Assembly: GCA_902705835.1 (NCBI GenBank)
Contig: CACSIN010000026.1
Span: forward strand, 128,154-192,153
Length of the DNA stretch: 64,000 nt
Direction of reading: 5' to 3'
Source of the DNA: BD1-7 clade bacterium
GTDB taxonomy: Bacteria; Pseudomonadota; Gammaproteobacteria; Pseudomonadales; DT-91
The position numbers and the translations under genes are program-made. Below are positions 33,401 through 44,445 of this stretch, piece by piece (the first letter of the stretch is position 1; each line of letters opens with the position of its first letter). The notes under the pieces are model-generated. The model saw only the letters and a program-made list of their open reading frames with translations. It was not told the DNA's origin and searched no databases.

Positions 33401-36305
33401 GCCAGTCTGCATGACCATCGTTGTTGGTTGAGAGCTTTTTATTGGCCATTACCTGGCTATGGCGGCCACTGATATAGCGGCTTAAATCGTTATCGGCAGA
33501 ATCCCACCACCATGACCACCCAAGTTTGTACACAGTAAGGTCAAGGTTTTTACCGGAAGTCGGCTCGCCTGACGGAGTGAGTGTGACAAAATCAACCTTA
33601 AGAGTATCGTCGCGGCCAATCGCGCCGCCCCAGCCTGAGCCTTGAGGCACATTGATGCCCACCCAGTTGTCATAGGGTAGGTAATTGACGGTTTGATATT
33701 GTGTCGAGAACGCACCGCTATTCTCGAAAACGCGTGTTGTAAACGTCAAAGCCAGTGCGCCTGGCGCATTGTTGCTTAGGTTCGGGAGCTGAGCGGTGGC
33801 ATCACCTTTGGCATCGAGTTTGCCGTTGAATATCTCTTGTGGCCGGGTTTTCAATGAACGTGCCGGGTCATCAAACAAATATTGGGAAAACCCGGTAAAA
33901 CGAGTTTTCGTCGCATTCGCTACCAATTTGATATCGGCTTTGAGGTTCTTTGCCGTCGCGCCGTTGAGCCAGCTTGCACTGAGCGATACGTCTGTGGGTC
34001 GTTTGCTGACAATGATTGGCGTTTCGGAGAATTCCAACGCTATCTTCAGCCGATTAGGCACGATAGTTTCGACTGGAATGACCTTCGAGAAATAGTTGCC
34101 GCCATAACGAATGACTGCTCGCCAGTTGCCTGTTGGCGCGGATTCAGCGGTTTTTAACGTAAACGCATAGATACCGCCGACGGGGCGGGCTTGTGTTTGC
34201 TGGGCAACTTTAGTGCCTTTTGGATCGAAGAAATCGACTGTCAGAGGGTGTGAAGGATCGAAGCGACCGGATTTATCTTCAACGATAAAATTCAGGTGAA
34301 TAGCATCGCCAGGACGCCATACACCGCGTTCTGCATAGAAAAATCCCTTGATGGTGCCGCTAACGGCCTTACCGCTGACATCAAAATTATTGGTCGAAAG
34401 CGCGTCGTTGCGATTAACCCTTAAAAAGCCGAGCGTTTTGCCGCTCTCCACGATCATGTATGCGGGTGGCTGTGACGGTGTGATGTTGGCAAAGCCTTCT
34501 GCATTAGTTTGTGTTTCGCCGATTTGTTGATTCTGATTGTCGTATAAAATCACCGATGCCTTATCGATGGGGTCACTGGTTTTCAGGTTGGTAACCGCGA
34601 TACGCATGCTGTGATCAGCGGCCATTTTGGCAATGATGCCGAGATCTGACGGTAGGAAATAACGCACGGATTTTGCGAGACCATCGTTGTTGGCTTGATA
34701 GTATGCGTTTTTGCAGGGGTCTCGGCGATCGCTCCAATTGTAGTAACCCTGAGATTCATAGTATTTGCTAACCCAGCTTGGTTGATTGCCGTTATCGGTT
34801 TGCCAATCCGGTGTTGGCAGAGTATCGGATACCGGGGCTGCATCACTGTTACACGTTAATGTGGTATTGCCGGCGTCAATACTCAGTTGCAGAGCGATCA
34901 CGTCGTTATTGCCGTCCTTGCCTAAGTCCACTAGCTCGAGCTGAAAGGTTTTCCATTGGTCGTTGGCAGGTTCCGGCAAACTATACGTTTTACGCCAAAG
35001 GGTGACTGTGTTGTTATTGTCGAGATAGCTACGATCAATGCTGTTATAACGCAAAAAATCACCGAGGTTGTTACGTGGCAATTTGTACGCAGTAATCTGC
35101 ACGGAATCGACATTAACGGCCTTAATCGGAATACGATTGCTGCCCGATGGCAGAATGTAGGTGTTATCAGCGAATTTAACACCCGGCAGGTGGGTTAGGA
35201 ATGTCAGTGTTTTTTCAACATTGTCACTTAATCGTTTATTGTTTGCTGCCTTGATGCCGGATTCCAGTGTGAGTGTGACATCGCCCGACAGTGCTTTGGT
35301 GGGATAAACCTTCAGTTCGTTTCCGTTGATGCGCGTGCGCTGCGGCTCTTTGCCGTTAATGCTAACAAGGCCATTCAGTGACTGATTTGCCAACGGTTGG
35401 GAAAAACGAACAACAATCTCTTGTTTGCCTTCTTGACGGGCAACAATCGAAAGCACATCGAATGCCATTTTTGCCGGAATCAGGATAGTGGTGGCTCCCT
35501 GTTTATCGACATTCAGCACTTTGCCGTTCCAACTGAGTAGTACGTTGGTCTCCTTGCTACCTTGCTTGATACCTTTGATAGTAAAGGCCCATTTGAGTGG
35601 GGAGGTTTGCTCAAAATTGATAGTTACGGGTTGTTTATCGATGCGGGCATTCAAGACTTTACGAATAGTTTCTTTTGCCACAGCATCATTTAATTCAAGG
35701 GTTCCGTTGATTTCCGCTTGGCCATTGTTGTCGATGGTGACACCGGCGGTCTGCACACTGAAATCTTGCCGGTAGGGCTCAATGGTAAACGTCATTGGGG
35801 TCAGTGACGGATCGACGCCGGCAAGGCTTGAAGGCTCTAGTTGCAAGGTATATTGCGTTGCCGGCTTTAGTGGTTGGTGAAATTGTATTTGCAGCTGATT
35901 GTCGGCGCTGAAATAAACATCTGCCACGGCTTTTGGCGTTATCGATAATGCGCCATCAATCGGTTGATTGAGAGAATTTTCGCCACGTAAATTTTGTGAA
36001 AAACCAATATTAACGGGCCCCACGGCGCTGACCCAGCGGGCAGGTGGTTTGTCGATCACCTGATCCCAAGCAGTGAGCGTGGGTGCTTCCGTTGCTGGGC
36101 TGATGATCGCCGATGATGGCGCATTCTGTGCAGGTGTTGCCGCATGCTCGTCTGATGGCGAATGTGCATTGTCGACTCGGCTGCTGCTGTTGCCGGCTTG
36201 ATCGGAACAAGCAACTGCCATGCTGAGCATTGCTAACACGGTCAAGATGCGAATGGGGTGGCCGGAGGTTTTGGTCGTTTTCAACAGAGGTTCCATGTTC
36301 AACAT
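30492..36305 (-). CDS. yfhM: Bacterial alpha-2-macroglobulin lipoprotein
   Basis: A giant periplasmic protein of about 1937 residues. The start at 36305 has AAGGA 4 bp upstream; 36323 and 36296 are alternatives. The signal ends in SMAVAC, a lipobox, so it is anchored to a membrane. MG domains fill the N-terminal half; the thioester motif GCIEQ is intact (Cys about 1459), followed by the alpha/alpha TED domain with GSFDYWPWG. It traps invading proteases, and PBP1C downstream is thought to repair the wall. This is the thioester (YfhM/ECAM) type and not the short YfaS-like form without it. Confidence 0.94.
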   Translation of the reverse strand: MLNMEPLLKTTKTSGHPIRILTVLAMLSMAVACSDQAGNSSSRVDNAHSPSDEHAATPAQNAPSSAIISPATEAPTLTAWDQVIDKPPARWVSAVGPVNIGFSQNLRGENSLNQPIDGALSITPKAVADVYFSADNQLQIQFHQPLKPATQYTLQLEPSSLAGVDPSLTPMTFTIEPYRQDFSVQTAGVTIDNNGQAEINGTLELNDAVAKETIRKVLNARIDKQPVTINFEQTSPLKWAFTIKGIKQGSKETNVLLSWNGKVLNVDKQGATTILIPAKMAFDVLSIVARQEGKQEIVVRFSQPLANQSLNGLVSINGKEPQRTRINGNELKVYPTKALSGDVTLTLESGIKAANNKRLSDNVEKTLTFLTHLPGVKFADNTYILPSGSNRIPIKAVNVDSVQITAYKLPRNNLGDFLRYNSIDRSYLDNNNTVTLWRKTYSLPEPANDQWKTFQLELVDLGKDGNNDVIALQLSIDAGNTTLTCNSDAAPVSDTLPTPDWQTDNGNQPSWVSKYYESQGYYNWSDRRDPCKNAYYQANNDGLAKSVRYFLPSDLGIIAKMAADHSMRIAVTNLKTSDPIDKASVILYDNQNQQIGETQTNAEGFANITPSQPPAYMIVESGKTLGFLRVNRNDALSTNNFDVSGKAVSGTIKGFFYAERGVWRPGDAIHLNFIVEDKSGRFDPSHPLTVDFFDPKGTKVAQQTQARPVGGIYAFTLKTAESAPTGNWRAVIRYGGNYFSKVIPVETIVPNRLKIALEFSETPIIVSKRPTDVSLSASWLNGATAKNLKADIKLVANATKTRFTGFSQYLFDDPARSLKTRPQEIFNGKLDAKGDATAQLPNLSNNAPGALALTFTTRVFENSGAFSTQYQTVNYLPYDNWVGINVPQGSGWGGAIGRDDTLKVDFVTLTPSGEPTSGKNLDLTVYKLGWSWWWDSADNDLSRYISGRHSQVMANKKLSTNNDGHADWQLRGADFGWGRYLIRVCDNASGHCSGKIAYIGWSSNAANENGAEFLTLTTEKSTWVAGETARIKVPEIAPATTSPKEAPNDISKTQYRWLLTLETASRIIDQQWVTPDSTNHIDVALTADMAPNVYAHLTLIQALDDKQNDRPVRMYGIVPLLVEDPLALLQPEITAPESVRPNQTLRVQIGEKSHRRMAYTLAVVDEGLLGITNYQTPNPHGTFFSREKLGVLTWDLYQWVSSAVQGRFYPAIQIGGSDSGEDEEAQSHRRRFPPVVRFIGPFELETGATASHEIDIPNYMGAVRIMVVAAHDNLKIDGEVQQAAYGSASQSVTVSQPLTLLTTLPRVLGPQESLNVPVTVFANDEKVRRVNITSETNNLLKPVTANAEITFNEPGDKIAELRYQVADHVGQARFDVKATTGIGAGQETASDTVFIDVRSANQPQTQVQSQWLEAKQTTALQLKPIGIAGTNISQIGFSQLPNIDLTEQLTYLIGYPHGCIEQTTSKAFPQLYLRRLTPLSDVQKSEISENVRAAIEKLQRFQNTDGSFDYWPWGNSYNPWANTYAGHFLIEARKMGFVVPQAMLASWLSNQRDIASGAGSRTYYFATDAYTLYALALAGEPDFAAMNRLKAKMEQSADKAPGYAQALLGAAYATAGVKDTAKALIKQAQLPRRFTEKASYTYGSPLRNQAITVIAQQAADDHTAALTSAQKMAEAMQPERWYSTQSRAFALIALGEIAEDLGKANTPVSYRINDGQWQTTALSGAFARIGISQPGQLNVEFRNDGTTPIFVSLTNQGVPANGNEKAISDNLKLEATFADSNGNSIDVSRLQQGADIVATVTVTATNNTLDYNDLALTTVMPSGWQISDSRLDQSKMPDGVTYQDIRDDRVLSYFSLLNNRSDRRIIRRSITLRFNINASFKGRFYLPTWQVSAMYDDNIKAATKGQWVEVIDETVADNSRNISRKTPQQSSTSTDVQ

Positions 36306-36528
36306 AATGTCCTTGAATCGCATTGGCTTATCGTTGTCGCTGAATATCGGTCAATTCGTTATACGCCAGTGATTGATGATGAAACATCAACGCATCGATA
36401 TCCGGCTATTGTAGCGGAGAAGACAAAAAGGGTATGTGCGTTTTTCGCATTTAGTGCAGTGCATCGCAGAGGATCTTGCACCGGTGTAGGCACCGATATA
36501 GATCGAGGATGCCTTGCTAATAGCCGCG

Positions 36529-37014
36529 TTAGATAGAGAGTTGCCGAAGTTGTGTTGATGGCGAGGACATTTGCCAATGGTGATCGAAAATTTCGACCTG
36601 GTTAATGGTATTTACCGCATCAGTCAGAGAAGATAATGCAGTCGTCTTGCTATCAACCGGTGCTAGCATCAAACCGCGGCGATCAATTAAGATCATTGAG
36701 TCGCGTTCGATATCTGGCTCATCGTAATAGGTACGAAACTGAATTTTATCGTTAAGTCGTCGGGATAATTCGAGTATTCGATGGCCGCGGCTGAGGATTC
36801 TCCCCGGATCGTCGACCATGATGTGAACCGCTGCAGCGCGTGAACTGCGCGCAAATGTTGATAGGCAGTCGGCGAATTCGCGGGTATCAAATAACTCCGG
36901 GTCCAGTGCTCCCGAGCGTATCCGAATGGTTCGGGTTGCTTGGCCAACAAGCTCAACCAGTTTTTCGATACGTTGTTCGGGGGTCTCCAGGCTGACTGTG
37001 CTTTCTAGGCGCAT
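36529..37014 (-). CDS. Hypothetical protein, PLD-like half fold (DUF7931-like)
   Basis: This 161-residue soluble protein starts ETPEQRIEKLVELVGQATRTIRI, followed by SGALDPELFDTREFADCLS and VHIMVDDPGRILSRGHRILELSRRL. That pattern resembles the strands and helices of half a phospholipase-D-like domain, but the HKD motif is absent, so catalysis is unlikely. I believe it belongs to a family often placed next to a GNAT gene in pseudomonads, named DUF7931 from memory. Here the GNAT gene is 168 bp upstream on the same strand. Confidence 0.6.
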   Translation of the reverse strand: MRLESTVSLETPEQRIEKLVELVGQATRTIRIRSGALDPELFDTREFADCLSTFARSSRAAAVHIMVDDPGRILSRGHRILELSRRLNDKIQFRTYYDEPDIERDSMILIDRRGLMLAPVDSKTTALSSLTDAVNTINQVEIFDHHWQMSSPSTQLRQLSI

Positions 37015-37182
37015 TGAATAGATCCGACGTTTACAAAGTGTTTACTAAACCTAACGTTTTTGTCGATTTTCGGCAATATATGAGGCAATGATTGGTATAA
37101 ATTATTGGGGACGTGCACGACACCATAAGCGATCCCTTATGGAAAGACCATCTGAAGAGCGAGGGCACATGGCGGAAAAACG

Positions 37183-37647
37183 TTAAACTGCGGCAACAGG
37201 CTCTAGCCGCATTTGCATAGGAATATGCGGAATATCTGTGCCATCTTCAATAAACTCGTCACCGCATTGGCTGAAGCCTGTATTCTCATACAACTTGCGA
37301 ACATAGGTCTGTGCGTCCAGCTCGAGGCGGGTAAGTGATTGAGCACTGGCGTAGGCAATGACGTCGGTCATCAATAGTGATGCCAAGCCGGCTCCGCGAA
37401 ATGCATCCAAAACCGCCATACGCCCAATTCGACCGATGTCATGATCAATTTTCAGGCGTGCGCAGCCTGCCGGTGTATCATCAACGAAGACAATAAAGTG
37501 AGTTGCTGATGCGTCGAATTCGTCCCACTCCAGATCCGGGTGGATGTTTTGCTCTTCAACAAAAACAGCCGTCCGAATCTTGTGCAGCACCTCACTGTGG
37601 ATTTGCCAGTTGGTGTGAATCACTTTGATGGCGGGGGTGATTGTCAT
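37183..37647 (-). CDS. GNAT-family N-acetyltransferase
   Basis: With the ATG at 37647 (GAGG 7 bp upstream) the protein has 154 residues, the normal GNAT length. A frame to 37698 would overlap roxA. It has FVEEQNIHPDLEWDEFD (about 28-44), a motif of ElaA-like acetyltransferases, the acetyl-CoA loop region IGRMAVLDAFRGAGLASLLM, and a late LDAQTYVRKLYENTGF. The substrate is unknown. It follows roxA by 26 bp and is probably cotranscribed. Confidence 0.9.
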   Translation of the reverse strand: MTITPAIKVIHTNWQIHSEVLHKIRTAVFVEEQNIHPDLEWDEFDASATHFIVFVDDTPAGCARLKIDHDIGRIGRMAVLDAFRGAGLASLLMTDVIAYASAQSLTRLELDAQTYVRKLYENTGFSQCGDEFIEDGTDIPHIPMQMRLEPVAAV

Positions 37648-37673
37648 CAGCAGCCTCAAGCTCGTTCGAAAGA

Positions 37674-38804
37674 TCAGTCGCCGAAGTCGGCGTCGCAAGA
37701 TAGGTAAAAACCAAGATCAAATAATTCTTCAACAATAGCTGTTTGATCGTCGTTCAGGCCATCGAGTTCAACATAGTGGCTATCGGCTATTGCTTGAATG
37801 AATTCTAGGTGGTTTAGCGTGATTTCACTGCAATAACCGTTGGCAAAAACCATCAGGTTGTCGTCTTTCACATAATAGGCCATCCGGCTTTCCGGATTTT
37901 TGCGCAGTACCTGAGTCATTTCGTCATCGGCTTCGAGATCGCCATATTTGGTTTGTGTCATCAAACCGGCAAAGCTCTCGGCGATACGTTGATCATCCAA
38001 TAGCTGTTCGGCAACAACTTGTTTAATGCGGTTGATTGTTGCTTGTGTAATTTCGGTAGGGTGTCCGTCTTCAGCTTGCACGCCGAGATCATTGTCTTGG
38101 TAGCGAATACTACCGGGCAGGCGGCTGGCAACGTCGTCACACAAATTAGCGATAAGTTCTTCGAGGCTGGGTGCGCGAAATCCGATACTAATGGTGATGC
38201 AGTCGTCGGTTTCTGCGAGGCCCCAATGGGCTTTCCCCGGAGGCACGTACAGCACGTCGCCCGGCTCCAGAACAAATTCGTTTTCAGTCTCGAAGGATTC
38301 AAGAATCTGTACGTCCGGATTATCGGCTAGCGAGGTATTGTCGTCGCAGTGTTGGCCAAGCTTCCATCGGCGTTTGCCTTGCGCTTGTAGCAGGAATACA
38401 TCGTATTGATCAAAATGCGGGCCGACGCCTCCGCCTGTGGGTGCGAAGCTGATCATAATGTCGTCGAGGCGCCAATCCGGGATAAAACGAAACAACGATT
38501 TCAGTTCTTCGATTTCTTCGACGTAGTGATCAACGGCCTGAACCAATAACGTCCATTGTTTGCCTTCAAGTTGCTGGTAATCTTTGGCCTCGAATGGGCC
38601 GTGCAAGACATCATATTCGCCATCATCGTTAAGAAAAATAATGCGCGATTCAATAAATTCTTCGAGAGCCAAGCCGGCGAGTTCATCGGATGAAATAGGT
38701 GAGGAAAAATCAGCGATGGCTTCATTCAATAGTAATGGCTGTTTTTGCCAGTGCTCTTTGAGAAATGAAGTCTCGTCGAAATTGTTTAAGCAAAAACCAG
38801 TCAT
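37674..38804 (-). CDS. roxA: Ribosomal protein uL16 3-hydroxylase (JmjC cupin)
   Basis: A 376-residue 2-oxoglutarate/Fe(II) oxygenase of the YcfD/RoxA family, which hydroxylates an Arg of ribosomal protein L16. Iron ligands are visible: His130 and Asp132 (GPHFDQYDVF) and His193 (KAHWGLAE). The N-terminal KQPLLL is the JmjC opening, and a winged-helix C-terminal region follows. In E. coli, roxA lies close to purB, as here (276 bp apart). The match to the family is strong across its length. Confidence 0.94.
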   Translation of the reverse strand: MTGFCLNNFDETSFLKEHWQKQPLLLNEAIADFSSPISSDELAGLALEEFIESRIIFLNDDGEYDVLHGPFEAKDYQQLEGKQWTLLVQAVDHYVEEIEELKSLFRFIPDWRLDDIMISFAPTGGGVGPHFDQYDVFLLQAQGKRRWKLGQHCDDNTSLADNPDVQILESFETENEFVLEPGDVLYVPPGKAHWGLAETDDCITISIGFRAPSLEELIANLCDDVASRLPGSIRYQDNDLGVQAEDGHPTEITQATINRIKQVVAEQLLDDQRIAESFAGLMTQTKYGDLEADDEMTQVLRKNPESRMAYYVKDDNLMVFANGYCSEITLNHLEFIQAIADSHYVELDGLNDDQTAIVEELFDLGFYLSCDADFGD

Positions 38805-39011
38805 GAGCGTACTCCAGCCATTTTCAGTGATGACAACCGTCTCGTAATGACATCATTAAAAAACAATTGTGCTTGGAAATTTTGCGTCAAAACGCGCCTG
38901 AAAATGCGCTTTCTCGATGCTTTAGGGGCGTAAACCACCCCAGTAATTCCGTTGTCGAAGCGTTTGGCGCTCCAGTTTGGAACTACAGCATAGCAGCACC
39001 TGACGGGGTTT

Positions 39012-39037
39012 CCCTGATGACGATCAAGTCATCAGGG
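39012..39037. repeat. 10-bp perfect inverted repeat downstream of purB
   Basis: CCCTGATGAC and GTCATCAGGG flank a GATCAA loop 44 bp past the purB stop. No T-run follows on the purB strand, so it may be a factor-assisted terminator or a protective 3' stem. Confidence 0.5.
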
Positions 39038-39080
39038 ATTAACAACTTAACCGTGTCGTAACACGATCAGGTTGGCCGTA

Positions 39081-40469
<1,389 letters not shown>

Positions 40470-40588
40470 TCAGTTCAATAGCGTAAGTAATTTCAGTGAC
40501 ACTTGCGGGCACTGTTTATCTTGGATTCTGTATGCAGTGCATACGCAATCATGTTTGGTCAGGTTCATGTGCCCTTGCTTGCGGCCAT

Positions 40589-41260
40589 TTAATCCTGAGG
40601 GTCATCATGGTGGCGATAGGGAGAGGTTTCATTCAACAATTCTGTGCTGACTACTTGAATCTCGCCCCGGCCAAGTACCAACTGCCATTTGGATCCACCG
40701 AGTTGGTGCCAAAGCATGGCAGAACGGAACGCCGCAAAAAGCAGGGTGCGGATTTTATCACTGACTGCAGAGTTGGTTAAGTGCTGCATGTTGCCGGTAA
40801 CCTGGATACGGAATTTCATTTTGCTGAGGGTATCCTGGTATAAGCCGGATAAGCTCTTGGTGATGTCACCGGTGTCGTCGGTAAAATGTACTTTTTTGTA
40901 GTGCATATGTTCTAGGCGAGAACGAACGACTTGCATCATTTCTTTGTTTTTACGGGCTTGCCGGTAGAGGGCAATGATGCTCAGTACGTATTTTGCTAGG
41001 TCATTAAAATTGTTCGGATTATTTTTGCCGCTGATTTCTGCCAGTTGTTCGAGGCCAACTTGCACATTAACCAGGTGGCCGCCATATACATCCAGCGTTG
41101 ATGCCGGATTGAGAGCAAACAAACTCTCTAGGCTGGCTAGGTACGCGCCTTCGTCGCACTTGCCTTCGTTTGCCAGATCAATGACCAATTTGCAGGCTTG
41201 AAAAATGCCGGCAAGTGCCAGCGTACGATCTTGGGTACGTTGTTCTCTTTGCTCGCTCAA
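40589..41260 (-). CDS. hflD: High frequency lysogenization protein HflD
   Basis: A 223-residue helical protein with the HflD outline: an N-terminal LALAGIFQACKLV, then ASLESLFALNP and YVLSIIALYRQ, and a late IRTLLFAAFRSAMLWHQLGG. It is peripheral to the inner membrane; in E. coli it binds the lambda CII protein, and its cellular job is less clear. It starts 3 bp after mnmA and lies before purB, the same order as in E. coli. Confidence 0.95.
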   Translation of the reverse strand: MSEQREQRTQDRTLALAGIFQACKLVIDLANEGKCDEGAYLASLESLFALNPASTLDVYGGHLVNVQVGLEQLAEISGKNNPNNFNDLAKYVLSIIALYRQARKNKEMMQVVRSRLEHMHYKKVHFTDDTGDITKSLSGLYQDTLSKMKFRIQVTGNMQHLTNSAVSDKIRTLLFAAFRSAMLWHQLGGSKWQLVLGRGEIQVVSTELLNETSPYRHHDDPQD

Positions 41261-41263
41261 GGA

Positions 41264-42406
41264 TTATCCTGCCGCTTGTTCTTGGGGGAGGGTGTTGGTA
41301 CCTGCGTGTCGGTCGAAGCGCTTTTCGATCACACCACCGCCAAGACAAATATCGCCGTCATAAAACACAACAGATTGCCCAGGCGTTACCGCTCGTTGCG
41401 GTTGATCGAATTGAACAATCCAGCCGTTGTTGTCAGCATCCGCGATAAGCTCGCAGGCTTGATCCGCCTGTCGATAGCGAGTTTTGGCCATTAGCTGTTT
41501 GTTGTGCGGTGGTTGCCCGGCTACCCAATCGACGTTACGGATGCTGAGCGCATTCGTAAACAGCTGAGGATGCTGGTTGCCTTGGCCAACGACAAGCTGA
41601 TTATTAACAAGGTCTTTGTCGACGACATACCAAGGCTCTTCGGAATGATTTTGCAAGCCACCGATGCCTAAACCCTGACGTTGCCCGAGGGTATGGAACA
41701 TCAAACCACTGTGGCGACCGATGACTTCACCTTCACTGCTGACGATATCGCCGGGCTGGGCAGGGATGTACTGTTCGAGAAAATCTTTAAAACGACGTTC
41801 GCCGATAAAACAGATGCCGGTGCTGTCTTTTTTGTCCGCAGTAATTAGATCATTTTCTTCCGCGATACGGCGCACTTCCGGTTTTTCAATTTCGCCGACC
41901 GGGAATAGGGTCTTGGCGATCTGTTCGCCTGCAACGGCGTGCAGGAAGTAACTCTGATCTTTGTTGCCGTCCAGCCCTTTGAGAAGCTCGGCTAAGCCGT
42001 TATCGGTGTCGCGCTTACGCACGTAGTGACCGGTTGCGATGTAATCTGCACCGAGGTGAACTGCATATTCCAGAAACGCTTTAAATTTGATTTCTTTGTT
42101 ACACAGGATATCCGGATTCGGTGTTCTACCAGCTTTATATTCGGTTAAAAAGTGTTCAAAGACGTTATCCCAGTATTCGGCGGCAAAATTCGCGGTATGC
42201 AGTTTAATACCGATTTTATCCGCAACGGCTTGTGCATCAGCAAGATCATCTTTCGCGGTGCAGTATTCAGTACCGTCGTCTTCATCCCAGTTTTTCATGA
42301 AGAGACCTTCAACCTGGTATCCCTGTTGTTTCAATAGCAGGGCAGATACAGAAGAATCGACGCCGCCGGACATGCCGACAACAACAGTTTTGGTTGCATT
42401 ACTCAT
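41264..42406 (-). CDS. mnmA: tRNA-uridine 2-sulfurtransferase
   Basis: The enzyme thiolates U34 of tRNA Lys, Glu and Gln. It has the PP-loop GMSGGVDSS and the two cysteines of catalysis in DILCNKEI and [12 protein letters not shown]. With the ATG at 42406 these are Cys102 and Cys199, exactly the E. coli positions, which favours this start over 42412. The protein has 380 residues. The start lies 8 bp inside nudJ. Confidence 0.96.
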   Translation of the reverse strand: MSNATKTVVVGMSGGVDSSVSALLLKQQGYQVEGLFMKNWDEDDGTEYCTAKDDLADAQAVADKIGIKLHTANFAAEYWDNVFEHFLTEYKAGRTPNPDILCNKEIKFKAFLEYAVHLGADYIATGHYVRKRDTDNGLAELLKGLDGNKDQSYFLHAVAGEQIAKTLFPVGEIEKPEVRRIAEENDLITADKKDSTGICFIGERRFKDFLEQYIPAQPGDIVSSEGEVIGRHSGLMFHTLGQRQGLGIGGLQNHSEEPWYVVDKDLVNNQLVVGQGNQHPQLFTNALSIRNVDWVAGQPPHNKQLMAKTRYRQADQACELIADADNNGWIVQFDQPQRAVTPGQSVVFYDGDICLGGGVIEKRFDRHAGTNTLPQEQAAG

Positions 42407-42842
42407 GGTCATTAATCAAGGTTAGGGGGTAGCGGTTGCCCGCTAAGTAATCGTCAATGTTCTTTAAAACCAGTGGACTGCGAAGTTTATCTGGTTGCGC
42501 TTTAAGCTCATCATACGTTAACCAAACAGCCCGTTGAATACCGTCATCGAGTGTGGCGTTTGGGTCGTGGCTGACAGTATCTGCGATGTATGCATGGCGA
42601 TAATAAATGGTGCCATCGGGTGCGGTATATCGGTACACGCCCAGTACGTGGGTGAGTTCGACCGTCCAGCCGGATTCTTCCTGTGTTTCGCGGATTGCGG
42701 CCTGCTCCAGTGTTTCACCGGGTTCAAGATGCCCGGCAGGTTGGTTAAATACCAACTTACCGTTTTTCTCTTCTTCAACGAGTAAAAATTTATCATCTTT
42801 GCAGATGATGGATGCAACGGTGATATGTGGAGGCCAACTCAT
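42399..42842 (-). CDS. nudJ: Nudix phosphatase NudJ
   Basis: This 147-residue protein has a complete Nudix box at 37-59 ([13 protein letters not shown] ... RETQEESGW), preceded by a FNQPAGHLE approach that is typical of NudJ. E. coli NudJ removes phosphate from HMP-PP and nucleoside tri- and diphosphates. The gene overlaps mnmA as in other gammaproteobacteria. In E. coli, rluE comes next; here it is 5.2 kb away. Confidence 0.94.
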   Translation of the reverse strand: MSWPPHITVASIICKDDKFLLVEEEKNGKLVFNQPAGHLEPGETLEQAAIRETQEESGWTVELTHVLGVYRYTAPDGTIYYRHAYIADTVSHDPNATLDDGIQRAVWLTYDELKAQPDKLRSPLVLKNIDDYLAGNRYPLTLINDHE

Positions 42843-43025
42843 AGATAGACTCTTTTCGCAATCGGCGAATTATACGGCTCGCAAGCGTTTGACGCAATTT
42901 TGGTGATTAAAGTTAGTGCTTTAATGGGCGCTGTTGGCAGGGTATTTGGTGTGAAAAAGTACTTTGCTGCTTCCAGACGATCGGTTTACGTGTGTATGGC
43001 GCAACCTTGTGAGCGCGACTATTTT

Positions 43026-43064
43026 TAAAACACTCTGATGTTTTAGCGATTCAGACGACTCTGA
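43026..43064. promoter_or_regulatory. Two adjacent inverted repeats upstream of the flippase
   Basis: TAAAACA-N6-TGTTTTA (43026-43045) and TCAGA-N4-TCTGA (43051-43064) lie 55-93 bp before the flippase ATG. Either may be a regulator site. No promoter pair is clear. Confidence 0.35.
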
Positions 43065-43118
43065 CTATCACTTTTTTCGCGGTTCTTCACGGCAGTAGCC
43101 GCTGCGAGATTTACACTT

Positions 43119-44438
43119 ATGGATGGACGCCAACTCACCAGCAAGGCCCGCTTTCTCTTGTTTTTGGCTGTAAGCGGTTTCTTCATCGCCGTCTTTTTCA
43201 ATATGTATCTGGCCAATCAACTGCATGATCATGACTACGGTGATTTCAAAGTTGCCGAAGCGTTTTTTAATCTCGGCGCCATGATTGCAATGTTAGGTGG
43301 GGGTGGTGCTGCGATTCGATTTTTAGGCAAGCCAATGGCGGAAGGGAAGTCCGATGTCATCTGGGAATTCGTACGGACCTTTACACTCTTGATTTTGCTT
43401 TGCTCGGGCTTCTTGGCATTGTTGATTTGGTTAGCCAGCATAATGCATTGGCATTTTATGGAAGCAGAACTACACCCATTGATGGTGATGGCCTTCAGTA
43501 TTCCGTTTGGTGCGCTGACACTGCTGCTATCAGGCGTTTTGCAAACAGCCAAACGATCCGACCTGGCCTATTTGCCCTGGATGTTATTGTTTCCGACACT
43601 GCAGTTTGGTTTTTGTGTATTCCTAAAGGAATACCTTAACGCCCTGACAGAATTTACCGCTGTACTAGCGACCATGGCGGCAGCATTGGGTGTCGCTGTG
43701 CTGCAGGTGTATTTTGTATTCCGTCTGCGCTTGGTGCGAATGCAGCGTGCACCGCATTCGCGGCAGACGCGGGTTTGGTTGGTAGTTGCGCTGCCCATGA
43801 TGTTTATATCTGCATTGCAGATTGCGATCAGTCAGATCGATATCTACATGCTCGAAATCTTGGGTAACGAGGCGCAAGTTGGGCATTTTGCCGCAGCGGT
43901 AACGACAGTCAATTTTTATTACTTACTGAAAATGGCTGTGGCTCGTGCCTGTATCCCTTATATGTTGGAGGCATGGAGCCTTGGGCGTGAGGCGACAGTT
44001 TTTTTGAATCGTCGCGGTTTTCAGCAGTTATTTAGTTTTTCTACTGTGTTGGCCGTGATTTGTATTGTTATGGGCGAAGAAATCCTATCCCTCTACGGCG
44101 ATGGGCATGACGCAGCGTTTTCAGCCTTGATGATTCTACTGGTTGGCTATGTGCCATTCACCGTATTAGGTATGTCAGCTGATTGGCTGAAATATGTTGG
44201 TCATGAACGATTCGTGATGGTGTCGTTAGCGTTGTGTATCTTGACGAATGTTTGTTTGAATACCGTTCTTATTCCGGCGTTTGGCATGAATGGTGCTGCA
44301 CTGGCGACGGCGATCAGTATGGTGGGTTACACGATTGTACTGACGTTGAAACAGCGGCAGATACTGGGGATATACCCGTGGAGCGAATCGATGCCCGTGG
44401 CAATTACGCGTTGGTTGCCGTTGCAGCGTCGTAGTTAG
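43119..44438 (+). CDS. Polysaccharide/lipid flippase, MATE/PST-like
   Basis: A 439-residue inner-membrane protein with about 12 hydrophobic helices and the oligosaccharide flippase (Wzx/PST) pattern. It opens SKARFLLFLAVSGFFIAVFFNMYLA. An LGGGGAAIRFLG motif near residue 60 matches flippases, and FGMNGAALATAISM near the end is the family's C-terminal signature. It should turn a lipid-linked glycan across the membrane. It is not near the ABC-exporter glycan locus and lies in a segment that interrupts the nudJ-rluE order. The substrate is not visible. Confidence 0.85.
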   Translation: MDGRQLTSKARFLLFLAVSGFFIAVFFNMYLANQLHDHDYGDFKVAEAFFNLGAMIAMLGGGGAAIRFLGKPMAEGKSDVIWEFVRTFTLLILLCSGFLALLIWLASIMHWHFMEAELHPLMVMAFSIPFGALTLLLSGVLQTAKRSDLAYLPWMLLFPTLQFGFCVFLKEYLNALTEFTAVLATMAAALGVAVLQVYFVFRLRLVRMQRAPHSRQTRVWLVVALPMMFISALQIAISQIDIYMLEILGNEAQVGHFAAAVTTVNFYYLLKMAVARACIPYMLEAWSLGREATVFLNRRGFQQLFSFSTVLAVICIVMGEEILSLYGDGHDAAFSALMILLVGYVPFTVLGMSADWLKYVGHERFVMVSLALCILTNVCLNTVLIPAFGMNGAALATAISMVGYTIVLTLKQRQILGIYPWSESMPVAITRWLPLQRRS

Positions 44439-44445
44439 CCCGGCT

